The position numbers and the translations under genes are program-made. DNA of 14,152 nucleotides, from the NCBI RefSeq assembly GCF_022810445.1, contig NZ_JAACGD010000024.1:1-14152 (forward strand), read 5' to 3'. Shown here one piece after another: positions 1-8,325 of the stretch. Positions within the stretch are counted from its first letter, which is position 1; each line of letters starts with the position of its first letter. The notes under the pieces were generated by a model. It was not told the origin of the DNA. It saw nothing but the letters and a program-made list of their open reading frames with translations, and did not search any database. The stretch is from Candidatus Cardinium sp. cBcalN2. GTDB taxonomy: Bacteria > Bacteroidota > Bacteroidia > Cytophagales > Amoebophilaceae.

Positions 1-2444
1 ACTTGATGGATATCACATATAATATAGGAAAACATCTCCCCATTAGGGCTATCCATTTTTTCTACTAGTAACCTAGGCGGATTACCTATCTCTTGTGACA
101 AAGCAACCTCTACCTTACGCATGAGCTTATCTATGGTAATTTGAGTAGGTTGCAGCAAGGCATGTTCTTTAACCTTTTCTCTTCTATTGAAATAGGTCAC
201 CCAATCGTAAAACTTATTGATAATGCTTTGAAAATCTTCCTTAAAAAGGGGAGTATCCTTATCTAAAAAAGAAATAGACTCCTCCACTTTACGGACTACT
301 TGCTCTAAAATAAAGCCGTAACCTTTAACAACAGACACACGATTAGCAGGAACCAAAGCCGCATCATAGAGAGAGGCTTTGAGTTGTTGAGAAGATCTAA
401 TCTGTTCTTGATCTTTTAGGTAAAGAAGCTGGGATATATAACCAGATTGTCGGACTTTCAAGTAGGTAATAATCGCAAATAAAAATAAGCCTACTATCAA
501 TAGCGGTAATAAGGAGCAGAATAGTGCATAAGAAAAGCCAAGGCAGATCGGATAAATGGTTAACAATAGGCTAACGGCTATAATAGCTATAGCTAGATAA
601 AGAGGTAAGGTCAATAAAATTAGGGCAAAATGAGTCAAAGAGAGAGAGAGGGTAAAGGTGGGATCTACCGAATGATACCAATTCCAAAATAAATTGAAAG
701 GAAAATAAACCACTAACCCAATTAGCCAACCTAGCTCAGTGAAGATGCCGCTTATTTTTTTAGAGATATCATCAATAAATGGATAGCCTATAAAAAAAGC
801 AGCTACCATAAGCTGCACAATAAGCCAAGGACCATTATGGGAAATAGGTGCTATAAAATGCGTCACTAAGCTAGTAATCGCTAGATAGAATCCGATACAT
901 ACGATGGTGGTGTGACTCGGTTTGAACTTAGCCAAAGTGGCTCTTCTATTAGCCCAACCATTTTTAATGGCTTCTTTACGTTCCGCACTTCTTCGGGCCT
1001 TGGCTTGTTGTATTTGTATAAAATGAGTATCTGGGCCAACCCAACCTGCACTTTCTGGTTGCTTTAACAGATAGTGAGCAGCCAGCATAGCAAGTCCATT
1101 GGCTAGCATAGCCACAAAGGAGCCGTCTATGCCTGGCACCCACTTATTCCAAGCTAAGATAGTGAGTACACCAGCAGTCATACCGATTAAAGCTGTACGA
1201 GAAGTGCCGCGAAATCCGAAAGTGGCCAAAATAAAAGGAGCTGTTAGTATAGGTATAGAAAAACAAAATCCTAGTTTAAGTAATTCTAACAAATCGTTAA
1301 AGTAAAAAGTTAAGAACATACCAGATAAACCTACAAACAAAGTAGTTAGTCTAGCCAAATGGAGGGTATAGGTATGGGAAACTGGTTTTACTTTTTGTAA
1401 GCTCTCTAATATATCATGGCTTACCATGATAGAACAAGCATTTAAATCAGAGTCAGCTGAAGACATAGCCATAGCTAGTAAACTAATAGAAATAAATCCC
1501 TGAAAAAGAGGAGGTATATTACCTAATATATAGCCCCAAATCTCTGTGCTAGGTAGGGATGGTGAGGCTACAAAAACAAACAGACCAACTAAAACTATGA
1601 ATCCCATTATACAACAACTAAAAATACCTCCATAAAGGAAAACTGTTTTAGCTTGGACAGGACCAGAAGACATATAAATTCTTTGCATTTTTGCTGGTTC
1701 CACATAAGATATAAGTACAGATAGAAAAAGAAAAATATTGGCCAATAGTTTCGTATCGAACTGACACAAACCATGGAATTGAAATTTTTCTTGGTTTTGC
1801 AAATAAGGAATGATTTCCCATACTTGTTTATTTGTGTTTACAAACATAAACCAGCAAAGAACGGGAATCACAATAGCAAAAGTGATAAATTGCAATACAT
1901 CAGTAAAGGTAACCGCACGAATACCACCATAAATGGAATAAAATATAAGAATCAAGGTAGACAAAATAGTTAATTTTTTAGGATCAACTGAGCCTGCACA
2001 TATAGCCATTGCCTTAGACATTGCAGTAATTTGAAGAGCTAAACCAGGAATAGCAGCACAAATAAAAGAAGCAGCAGCAACAGCTCTTGGATATCTGCCA
2101 TATACCCGCCCTATAGTTTCTGCCATAGAAAAATTCTGCATAAAAGGACCCATACGTACCGCCAAGCAACTAATAATCCAATAGCTTAAAAAGCTAGTCG
2201 AAAGTACGAGCATGATCCAATACAATCCACGGCTATGAACCTGCTCTACATTACGTAGCAACATACCTCCGCCATAATCAGTAGCTAATACTGTAGCAAC
2301 CAAAGTAGGTGTAGCAAAACTTTTACTGCCTACTGCATATTCCCGAAAAGTAATTTTTTTTCTACTAAAATAAATCCCTACTCCTAAGGTTAATATCAAA
2401 AATGCCCCTACCATTAGCAGAGATGTTATATGCAAGCAAATCAT
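1..2444 (-). CDS. Sodium:solute symporter fused to a histidine-kinase-like region (partial, C-terminus outside window)
   Basis: An open frame of 814 codons without a stop begins at ATG 2444 and runs off the left edge. Residues 1 to about 460 form a sodium:solute symporter (SSS family) core of many hydrophobic helices. Family-like motifs are YGGIRAVTFTDVLQF (172-186), YVEPAKMQRIYMS (247-259) and AMAMSSADSDLNA (324-336), the last resembling the Na+-site helix of PutP-type carriers. A basic linker (about 476-509) leads to about four more membrane segments (about 511-662). A soluble region follows, resembling the dimerisation part of a sensor kinase and ending in ICDIHQ, which looks like the strand just before an N-box. 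The protein therefore resembles symporter-kinase hybrids such as CbrA. The substrate cannot be told. No H-box histidine of the HE-x-R-T/N-P type is visible, although one is expected near 690-710. Start choice: the first ATG of the frame, followed directly by the first hydrophobic helix; no Shine-Dalgarno is seen. The gene lies 109 bp downstream of infB on the same strand. Confidence 0.85.
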   Translation of the reverse strand, partial: MICLHITSLLMVGAFLILTLGVGIYFSRKKITFREYAVGSKSFATPTLVATVLATDYGGGMLLRNVEQVHSRGLYWIMLVLSTSFLSYWIISCLAVRMGPFMQNFSMAETIGRVYGRYPRAVAAASFICAAIPGLALQITAMSKAMAICAGSVDPKKLTILSTLILIFYSIYGGIRAVTFTDVLQFITFAIVIPVLCWFMFVNTNKQVWEIIPYLQNQEKFQFHGLCQFDTKLLANIFLFLSVLISYVEPAKMQRIYMSSGPVQAKTVFLYGGIFSCCIMGFIVLVGLFVFVASPSLPSTEIWGYILGNIPPLFQGFISISLLAMAMSSADSDLNACSIMVSHDILESLQKVKPVSHTYTLHLARLTTLFVGLSGMFLTFYFNDLLELLKLGFCFSIPILTAPFILATFGFRGTSRTALIGMTAGVLTILAWNKWVPGIDGSFVAMLANGLAMLAAHYLLKQPESAGWVGPDTHFIQIQQAKARRSAERKEAIKNGWANRRATLAKFKPSHTTIVCIGFYLAITSLVTHFIAPISHNGPWLIVQLMVAAFFIGYPFIDDISKKISGIFTELGWLIGLVVYFPFNLFWNWYHSVDPTFTLSLSLTHFALILLTLPLYLAIAIIAVSLLLTIYPICLGFSYALFCSLLPLLIVGLFLFAIITYLKVRQSGYISQLLYLKDQEQIRSSQQLKASLYDAALVPANRVSVVKGYGFILEQVVRKVEESISFLDKDTPLFKEDFQSIINKFYDWVTYFNRREKVKEHALLQPTQITIDKLMRKVEVALSQEIGNPPRLLVEKMDSPNGEMFSYIICDIHQ

Positions 2445-2553
2445 AAAATAAATATTAAAAAAATAAAAAGTAGTTAAAGCAATTTACTTCCATAGTAATC
2501 ATTTGTTACTACAAATCAAAAAACGTAACCTACTTTTAGCATAAAAGGTTCTT

Positions 2554-5331
2554 TTAAAGCTCACGCTTGATTTCTTTACGTTCAAATCCTTCTATAATAT
2601 CTCCTACTTCAATCTCATCAAAGTTTTTAATATGAATACCACATTCAGAAACAGATTTTACCTGTTTAATCTCTTCTAACCCATGCTTTATGGTATGAAT
2701 GGCACCGGTAAATATAACTTGATCTTTTCTAATGACACGAACGGGGTTAGTTTGTTTGATAAACCCTGTTTGTACTTGACAACCTGCAATATTACCAACT
2801 TTTGAAAAGGTAAAAATCTTTTTAATTTCCGCTCGACCCGTAGGTACCTCTTCTATAGTAGGAGCTAAAAGACCCTGTACGGCATAACGTACATCATCTA
2901 TGGCACTATAAATAATGGCGTATTGCTTGATCTCTACTCCTTCTCTTTCGGCCAATTTTTTGGCTTGTGCAGATAGTTTAATATGGAAGGCAATAATAAT
3001 AGCTTCAGCGGCAGCAGCCAAGAGTACATCTGACTCTGAAACAGCTCCTACACACTTGTGTAAGATATTCACCGCTACTTCTTCATGCGATAGGCCAAGC
3101 AATGCATCAGCTAAGGCTTCGATGGAACCATCCATATCCCCTTTGATGATAATATTGAGCTCTTTAAAGTTGCCTACAGCCAAACGACGGCCAATCTCAT
3201 CAAGGGTGAGGTGAGATTTGGTACGCAAGGCCTGTTCGCGTAATAATTGTTGCTTCTTTTGCGCCAGCTCACCAACCTCTTTTACACTATTCATTACTCT
3301 AAAAGTATCACCTGCTCTGGGTGCACCATTTAAACCCAAGATTTGAACCGGTGTGGCAGGAGGAGCGGTTCGGCGCGCTATGTTTTGGTGGTTTAACATT
3401 GCTTTTACCTTACCATAGTAAACACCGGCTAGTATAATATCGCCTACCCGTAAGGTGCCATCTTGTACAATACCAGTGGATACATATCCTCTACCAGGAT
3501 CTAGGAAAGACTCAATAATGGTACCTTTGGCTTTTCTGGAAGGAGCTGCTTGTAAGTCTAGCAGAGAGGCCTCCAGAAGAATTTTTTCTAAAAGCTCATT
3601 GATCCCTTGGCCTGTCTTGGCCGAAATCTCTTGGCATTGGTATTTGCCCCCCCAGTCTTCAACTAAAATGTTCAGATTGGCTAAATCTTCTTTAACTTTT
3701 TCTGGATTAGCTTGTGGTTTATCAATCTTGTTGATAGCAATAATAATAGGACAACCTGCTACTTGAGCATGACTAATAGACTCTTTGGTCTGGTTCATAA
3801 TGCTATCATCTGCAGCTACTACAATGACAATAATATCGGTTATTTGTGCACCTCTGGTACGCATAGCTGTAAAAGCTTCATGACCAGGTGTGTCTAAAAA
3901 GACAATTTTTTTGTTTTGATCAGTAAGAATATCGTAGGCCCCAATATGCTGCGTAATACCACCAGCCTCTTTAGCAGTGACCTTGGTGGTACGGATATAA
4001 TCCAATAACGAAGTTTTACCGTGGTCGACATGGCCCATAATCGTTACAATAGGCGGGCGTTCCAGCAGCTCACCACTTTCTTCTTCTATATCTTTCTCTA
4101 CTTCTTCTTCCTGTAGATCAACAAACTCTACACTATAACCAAACTCATCTGCTACAACGGTAATGGCTTCTGCATCGAGCCGTTGGTTGATAGATATAAT
4201 CATACCTAAAGACATACAAGTAGAAAGCACCTCATTTACGGTAATATCCATAAAAGAAGCGAGCTCATTGGCTGAAATAAACTCAGTGATTTTTAAAACT
4301 TTTTCTGTTTCTTTAGCCTGGCGTTGACGCTTTTCTTCAGCTTCTAAATGGGCACTGCGCCTATCCCTTTTATATTTGGAGCGTGCCGCATCACCAGTGC
4401 CTTGGTTTAGCTTAGCCAACGTTTTTTTGATTTGACTTTCTATTTCTTGGGAAGATACACCTTCTTGCTCTTTTGGTCCTAATGGTACTTTAGGAGCTTT
4501 TTCCTTACGGAAGGAATCAGTCCCTGTTTTAAATTTAACCGATCCCCCTTTTTTACCACCTATACCTCTTGGCGCAGTAGGGTTATCTGTAAGTTTTTTG
4601 ACCTTATCCTGTGGCCTTGCATGGGCTGTTTTAGATGCGCCCATTGAACTATTGGGTTTTGGTGAGGCTGCCCCACTGCTAGGATAATGCCTTTTAAAGG
4701 TAGGTTCAGGCAAGGTCATTTTACCTACTACAGTAGGTCGCTTAAGTTGAGCTGAAAAGGTTATTTTATCTGGTTTATCAGTCGGTTGTTGGTCTGCCTT
4801 GTTAGCTAAATCACTTGAAGGCAATCTAGGATCAGATGGGTCCATTAATGAACGAGATTTAACGTTTACAGCTTCCTTATCAATAGATTGGACTGTATCA
4901 GGGGTTTCATCTTCAATTTTTTCAGTAGCTAAATCAATTTTTCCAACTGGTTTTAAGCCAGGTAAAACTGGCACAGAAGCTGCGTAATGGGCAGGGACAA
5001 TGGGGCCTTCTTTTTCGCTTTGTTTAACTCTTTGGTGCGTTGCTCTCTTTTTTTTGCCTTGTTCTTTGCTCCTTACACTATGGTCACTACTAGCTGAGGC
5101 AGAAAGACTTGGGTAAGCTTTACCAATGGTAAGATGAGCAGCTTCTTGCTTATCCATACCAGCTGAGCTAAATTCGCCAGCTAGTAGTTGAAATTGCTCA
5201 TCCGTTATTTTAGCATTGGGTTTATTATCTACTACAAAACCTTTTTCTTCTAAAAAAGAGGCAATGGTCTCTGTTCCTACATTTAACTTTCTAGCCACTT
5301 GGCTGAGTCGCATGTTTTTTTCTTCATTCAT
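2554..5331 (-). CDS. infB: Translation initiation factor IF-2
   Basis: A GTPase of 925 residues that brings initiator tRNA to the small ribosomal subunit and promotes subunit joining. Domains in order: an IF2N helical module at about 7-60 (MRLSQVARKLNVG), a long charged Lys/Pro/Ser-rich linker (about 70-340), a second IF2N-like segment (about 345-405), then the G domain. All GTPase motifs are intact: G1 GHVDHGKT (433-440), G2 GGIT (457-460), G3 DTPGH (480-484), G4 NKID (534-537) and G5 SAK (570-572). The rest (about 600-925) covers the beta-barrel and C-terminal initiator-tRNA-binding domains. The length is normal for Bacteroidota IF-2, whose linker is long. Start: ATG 5331, with a second in-frame Met at residue 7 just before the conserved RLSQVARKLNVG; either could be used. 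It lies 35 bp after nusA on the same strand, the standard nusA-infB order, so co-transcription is likely. Confidence 0.98.
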   Translation of the reverse strand: MNEEKNMRLSQVARKLNVGTETIASFLEEKGFVVDNKPNAKITDEQFQLLAGEFSSAGMDKQEAAHLTIGKAYPSLSASASSDHSVRSKEQGKKKRATHQRVKQSEKEGPIVPAHYAASVPVLPGLKPVGKIDLATEKIEDETPDTVQSIDKEAVNVKSRSLMDPSDPRLPSSDLANKADQQPTDKPDKITFSAQLKRPTVVGKMTLPEPTFKRHYPSSGAASPKPNSSMGASKTAHARPQDKVKKLTDNPTAPRGIGGKKGGSVKFKTGTDSFRKEKAPKVPLGPKEQEGVSSQEIESQIKKTLAKLNQGTGDAARSKYKRDRRSAHLEAEEKRQRQAKETEKVLKITEFISANELASFMDITVNEVLSTCMSLGMIISINQRLDAEAITVVADEFGYSVEFVDLQEEEVEKDIEEESGELLERPPIVTIMGHVDHGKTSLLDYIRTTKVTAKEAGGITQHIGAYDILTDQNKKIVFLDTPGHEAFTAMRTRGAQITDIIVIVVAADDSIMNQTKESISHAQVAGCPIIIAINKIDKPQANPEKVKEDLANLNILVEDWGGKYQCQEISAKTGQGINELLEKILLEASLLDLQAAPSRKAKGTIIESFLDPGRGYVSTGIVQDGTLRVGDIILAGVYYGKVKAMLNHQNIARRTAPPATPVQILGLNGAPRAGDTFRVMNSVKEVGELAQKKQQLLREQALRTKSHLTLDEIGRRLAVGNFKELNIIIKGDMDGSIEALADALLGLSHEEVAVNILHKCVGAVSESDVLLAAAAEAIIIAFHIKLSAQAKKLAEREGVEIKQYAIIYSAIDDVRYAVQGLLAPTIEEVPTGRAEIKKIFTFSKVGNIAGCQVQTGFIKQTNPVRVIRKDQVIFTGAIHTIKHGLEEIKQVKSVSECGIHIKNFDEIEVGDIIEGFERKEIKREL

Positions 5332-5366
5332 AGGTTATCTTTATCTACCTAACAGGCATATTGAGC

Positions 5367-6608
5367 TTAACCATTAAGCGCCTGATCTAATATAGCATAG
5401 ATTTCGTCTATCGTTTCCTCTTCCAAATCAATCCGTTGCTCAAGTGTTGTCTTGGACAAGGCTAAAACACTTCTAGCTGAGTCTAAACCGACTTTGTACA
5501 ATTCCTCCAAAATCCAGTGCTCAATCGTATCACTAAATTCAGAAAGTGGAATGTCATGCTCTTCTAAATGATGAGGTATATCCCTATAGACATCTATTTC
5601 TTTGCCAATAAGACGGCCTGCCAGTTTAATATTTTGGCCTCCTTTACCAATGGCTAATGCTACTTGATCAGGATCTAAGTAGACAGAGACTCGCTCACCA
5701 TTTTGTTCGACCCGATTGATACAGGCAGGATTTAAGGCACGCGCAATATACAGCTCTAAGTTATCTGTATAATTGATAATATCAATGTTTTCATACTGGA
5801 GCTCTTTGGTAATGCCGTGTATACGAGATCCTTTGATCCCTACACAAGCGCCAACTGGATCAATTCTATCATCAAAAGTCTCCACCGCTACTTTGGCACG
5901 AGCACCTGGATCTCTGACAATTTTTCTTATAGCAATAAGCCCATCCTGTATTTCAGGAATCTCATTTTCAAATAACTTTTCTAAGAAAAGAGGAGATGTC
6001 CTAGAAAGTAAGACCCGAGGAATCGCATTGTTAAAAGCTACTTTATAGATAACGGCACGAATATGTTCTCCTTTTTTAAACTGGTCTTTAGGTATTTGTT
6101 CTGACTTTGGTAAAAAAAGTTCATTGTTTTCATCATCTAACAAAATGATTTCTTTACTCAGAATTTGATTTACTTCAGCTGAAATCAAACAACCAACTAG
6201 CTGTTCATATTTGTTATAAAGCGCCTCTTTCTCCAGTTCTCGAACCTTTTGTATAAGCATTTGCTTAGCAGTCAGGATAAGTCTTCTGCCAAAAGAAGCA
6301 ATTTTAATTTCCTCAGATAGTTCTTCGCCGAGTTCAAAATCAGCCTCTATTTTTCTTGCCTCCGAAAGAGAGACTTTATGAGGAGCAGCTACATCTACTG
6401 CATCATCTGCTACCACTTCACGAAAACGCCATATCTGCAAGTCGCCTTTATCAAGATTGATAATGATATCAAAATTATCACTATTGCCAAATTTACTCAG
6501 CATAACCGCACGAAATACGTCTTCTAAAATACGTATAACGGTAGGCCTATCAATATTCTTAGATTTGGCAAATTCTGCAAATGACTCTACTAATTTATTA
6601 CTATCCAT
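5367..6608 (-). CDS. nusA: Transcription termination/antitermination factor NusA
   Basis: An RNA-polymerase-associated factor affecting pausing, termination and antitermination. The chosen start, ATG 6608, gives 413 residues beginning MDSNKLVESFAEFAKSKNID, the usual start of Bacteroidota NusA. The frame extends 11 codons further upstream to an ATG at 6641, but that extension (MFVYVLMFYGY) is hydrophobic and unlike the family. Order of domains: N-terminal polymerase-binding domain (about 1-130), S1 RNA-binding domain (about 135-205), KH1 with GIKGSRIHGITKEL (257-270), KH2 with AIGKGGQNIKLA (319-330), and a short C-terminal helical tail (about 365-413) like a single helix-hairpin-helix repeat. 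The length is typical for the phylum, which lacks the two longer acidic repeats of E. coli NusA. The infB start follows after 35 bp. The usual upstream neighbour rimP is not present. Confidence 0.97.
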   Translation of the reverse strand: MDSNKLVESFAEFAKSKNIDRPTVIRILEDVFRAVMLSKFGNSDNFDIIINLDKGDLQIWRFREVVADDAVDVAAPHKVSLSEARKIEADFELGEELSEEIKIASFGRRLILTAKQMLIQKVRELEKEALYNKYEQLVGCLISAEVNQILSKEIILLDDENNELFLPKSEQIPKDQFKKGEHIRAVIYKVAFNNAIPRVLLSRTSPLFLEKLFENEIPEIQDGLIAIRKIVRDPGARAKVAVETFDDRIDPVGACVGIKGSRIHGITKELQYENIDIINYTDNLELYIARALNPACINRVEQNGERVSVYLDPDQVALAIGKGGQNIKLAGRLIGKEIDVYRDIPHHLEEHDIPLSEFSDTIEHWILEELYKVGLDSARSVLALSKTTLEQRIDLEEETIDEIYAILDQALNG

Positions 6609-7034
6609 GTATCCATAAAACATAAGCACGTACACAAACAAAATACGTACAAAAAGGAAGATTTTTACTAAAACTTATAAAAGTTATATTTTCTAGAATG
6701 ATTCTAGGCTACAACGGTAATCATCGGAATCCTGACAATATACAAAAAAAATATTTCTAAAACATTTTAGCTTGGGCCCTCTCCCTGCAACTGTTTTTCT
6801 TGGCATCTGTCATGCTATGCTTGCTGATCACAAACTTTTACAAAGGGTATTTTGGGGTTACATGGTGATAGTTTTACTGCATGCTCAATTTTTTATTAAC
6901 AGTTATAAGCGAGAGCGAGATGACATACCAATCATCTATTCAAAAAACTGTATTATATTTAATAATCAAAGAAATATAATCCTTGAATTGACTGTTCAAA
7001 ACATTAGTAAATATGGATACTGCAGCAGGTCATC
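6609..7034. other. 426-bp stretch without a recognisable gene upstream of nusA
   Basis: No protein or RNA gene can be supported here on either strand. It holds a 15-bp palindrome, ctagaatgattctag (6693-6707), and a small inverted repeat aactt-ataa-aagtt just downstream (about 6672-6685); both lie in the likely nusA promoter/leader. A short plus-strand frame (about 6761-6865) would encode one hydrophobic helix (ALSLQLFFLASVMLCLLI) but has no ATG at its head. A TTG-started 88-codon frame (6772-7038) resembles nothing I know. Minus-strand frames are broken by stops and show no RimP-like sequence, although rimP commonly precedes nusA. It may be decayed coding DNA. Confidence 0.5.
6693..6707. promoter_or_regulatory. 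Perfect 15-bp palindrome upstream of nusA
   Basis: The sequence ctagaat-g-attctag is an exact inverted repeat centred about 92 bp before the chosen nusA ATG. Its place would suit an operator or leader hairpin of the nusA-infB unit. No regulator can be named, and in such AT-rich DNA a chance palindrome is possible. Confidence 0.3.
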
Positions 7035-8207
7035 TTAGCATCTACTATTTTTTTTGTACTTATTGTAACGAATACCAGCCACTTCTTTTTTTAAATTTAT
7101 GAGTTCTGTATCAATTGTACCCTGGCTGATACTTAATAATATGCCTAGTGCAACACCTGTAAATAAAAGCGAAGTACCCCCCATACTCACGAATGGCAAA
7201 GGAAGCCCGGTAACAGGACCAAGGCCTACTGCAATCGCCATATTCAATATGGCTTGAAAAACAAGTAAAAGACTAATTCCTATAGCCAAAATGCCTCCGT
7301 AATAACTAGTGGCTGTAGGGAGCAAAGCAATGGCTCTATATAATAAAACCAAATAGAGGACCATGACGAATAGACCACCTATAAGGCCATACTCTTCGAT
7401 TAAGATGGCATAAATAAAATCAGAATAAGGATGGGGTAAGAAATTGCGTTGGGTGCTATTACCAGGGCCTTTACCCGTCAATCCGCCTGTTGCAATAGCA
7501 ATGTAAGATTGCTCCGTTTGAAAGGAAAGGTCACCTTTTAGAAAGCGTTCTATGCGTTTGATGGCTGTGCCACCACGTTGCCCCCAGAGCAATGAGCCTC
7601 CCACCACTAGCGTACCCGTCAAGACAATAATAAATAAATACTTAATAGGGATTCGGCCAATGAACATCAGTACCAAACAGGTACCAAATAATAAAATAGC
7701 GCTAGAGAAATTAGTCAAAGCGATTAAACCACTAACAAGACCCGACCAGGTTAACATAGGCAAGCAGGCAGTTTTAAAACAAGTAATATTTTTTTGTTGT
7801 TTAGCTAGCATATGCGCCATGCGTATGATCAGCGCCAGCTGTGCCAGATCAGATGGCTGAAAAGATTTATTGATAAAAGGAATATTGAGCCAACGAGATG
7901 CTTCATTTAACTTTAATCCATACCGCCAAGTTACCAGCAACAATGGAATAGATAACCAAAGCGCAGCTTTAGCAATAGCCGCATAGTAGCGGTAATCAAA
8001 CCGGTGGCTTAACCACATAGCCGCTAGCCCGGCGCCTATGAGCAAGGTCTGCCTGAACAAATAATATTCGGTGTTATAATGCATGGTTCTATAGGCTAGC
8101 GAACTAGAAGCACTATAAACCGTTAGAATGCTTAGGCTAGAGAGTAAAAAAGCAATCGCCCATATAATGGGATCTCCTTTTAATTTTTCTTGAATCAATT
8201 GTTTCAT
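7035..8207 (-). CDS. ftsW: FtsW-type SEDS peptidoglycan glycosyltransferase
   Basis: A polytopic membrane protein of 390 residues with about ten hydrophobic helices. The SEDS family (FtsW, RodA, SpoVE) polymerises lipid II into glycan strands together with a class B penicillin-binding protein. Family motifs: NEASRWLNIPFINKSFQPSD (101-120), a helix starting NFSSAILLF (166-174), NFLPHPYSDFIYAILIEEYG (255-274) and GPVTGLPLPFVSMGGTS (330-346). Asp263 in SDFIYAI matches the catalytic aspartate of the family, so the protein looks active. FtsW is preferred over RodA because the length and the HPYSDFIYAI/PFVSMGGTS wording match Bacteroidota FtsW. Start ATG 8207 is followed at once by a short amphipathic segment and the first helix; no Shine-Dalgarno is seen. 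It stands outside any mur/fts cluster, between ntt (118 bp upstream) and nusA, which suggests rearrangement during genome reduction. Confidence 0.93.
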   Translation of the reverse strand: MKQLIQEKLKGDPIIWAIAFLLSSLSILTVYSASSSLAYRTMHYNTEYYLFRQTLLIGAGLAAMWLSHRFDYRYYAAIAKAALWLSIPLLLVTWRYGLKLNEASRWLNIPFINKSFQPSDLAQLALIIRMAHMLAKQQKNITCFKTACLPMLTWSGLVSGLIALTNFSSAILLFGTCLVLMFIGRIPIKYLFIIVLTGTLVVGGSLLWGQRGGTAIKRIERFLKGDLSFQTEQSYIAIATGGLTGKGPGNSTQRNFLPHPYSDFIYAILIEEYGLIGGLFVMVLYLVLLYRAIALLPTATSYYGGILAIGISLLLVFQAILNMAIAVGLGPVTGLPLPFVSMGGTSLLFTGVALGILLSISQGTIDTELINLKKEVAGIRYNKYKKNSRC

Positions 8208-8246
8208 AGGGGGCTATAGCGTATTATCGGTTTCCGTCTTGGTTGA

Positions 8247-8282
8247 ACCAATGGCGTCAACGTAAGGGGGATTACCATTGGT
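8247..8282. promoter_or_regulatory. Inverted repeat between ntt and ftsW
   Basis: ACCAATGG (8247-8254) is the exact reverse complement of CCATTGGT (8275-8282), with a 20-nt spacer. The left arm overlaps a second short palindrome, ttggttgaaccaa (8239-8251). The site lies in the 118-bp gap after the ntt stop and before the ftsW start, so it could be an operator or leader hairpin for ftsW or part of the ntt 3' end. Neither arm is followed by a T-run, so it is not a typical terminator. Confidence 0.35.
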
Positions 8283-8325
8283 ACATTTAAGCCGTTAAGC
8301 GAATGGTATTTTTTAAACTTTTTTA

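Noticed and set aside
6609..6641. An N-terminal extension of NusA by 11 residues
   Set aside because: The extension is hydrophobic and unlike the family; MDSNKLVESF is the usual start.
6609..7034. A decayed rimP or a tRNA gene
   Set aside because: All minus-strand frames were read and show no RimP-like stretch; no T-loop or cloverleaf pattern was found on either strand.
6772..7038. An 88-codon plus-strand frame starting with TTG upstream of nusA
   Set aside because: It has no recognisable domain and no start signal, and it overlaps the end of ftsW on the other strand; called unassigned sequence.
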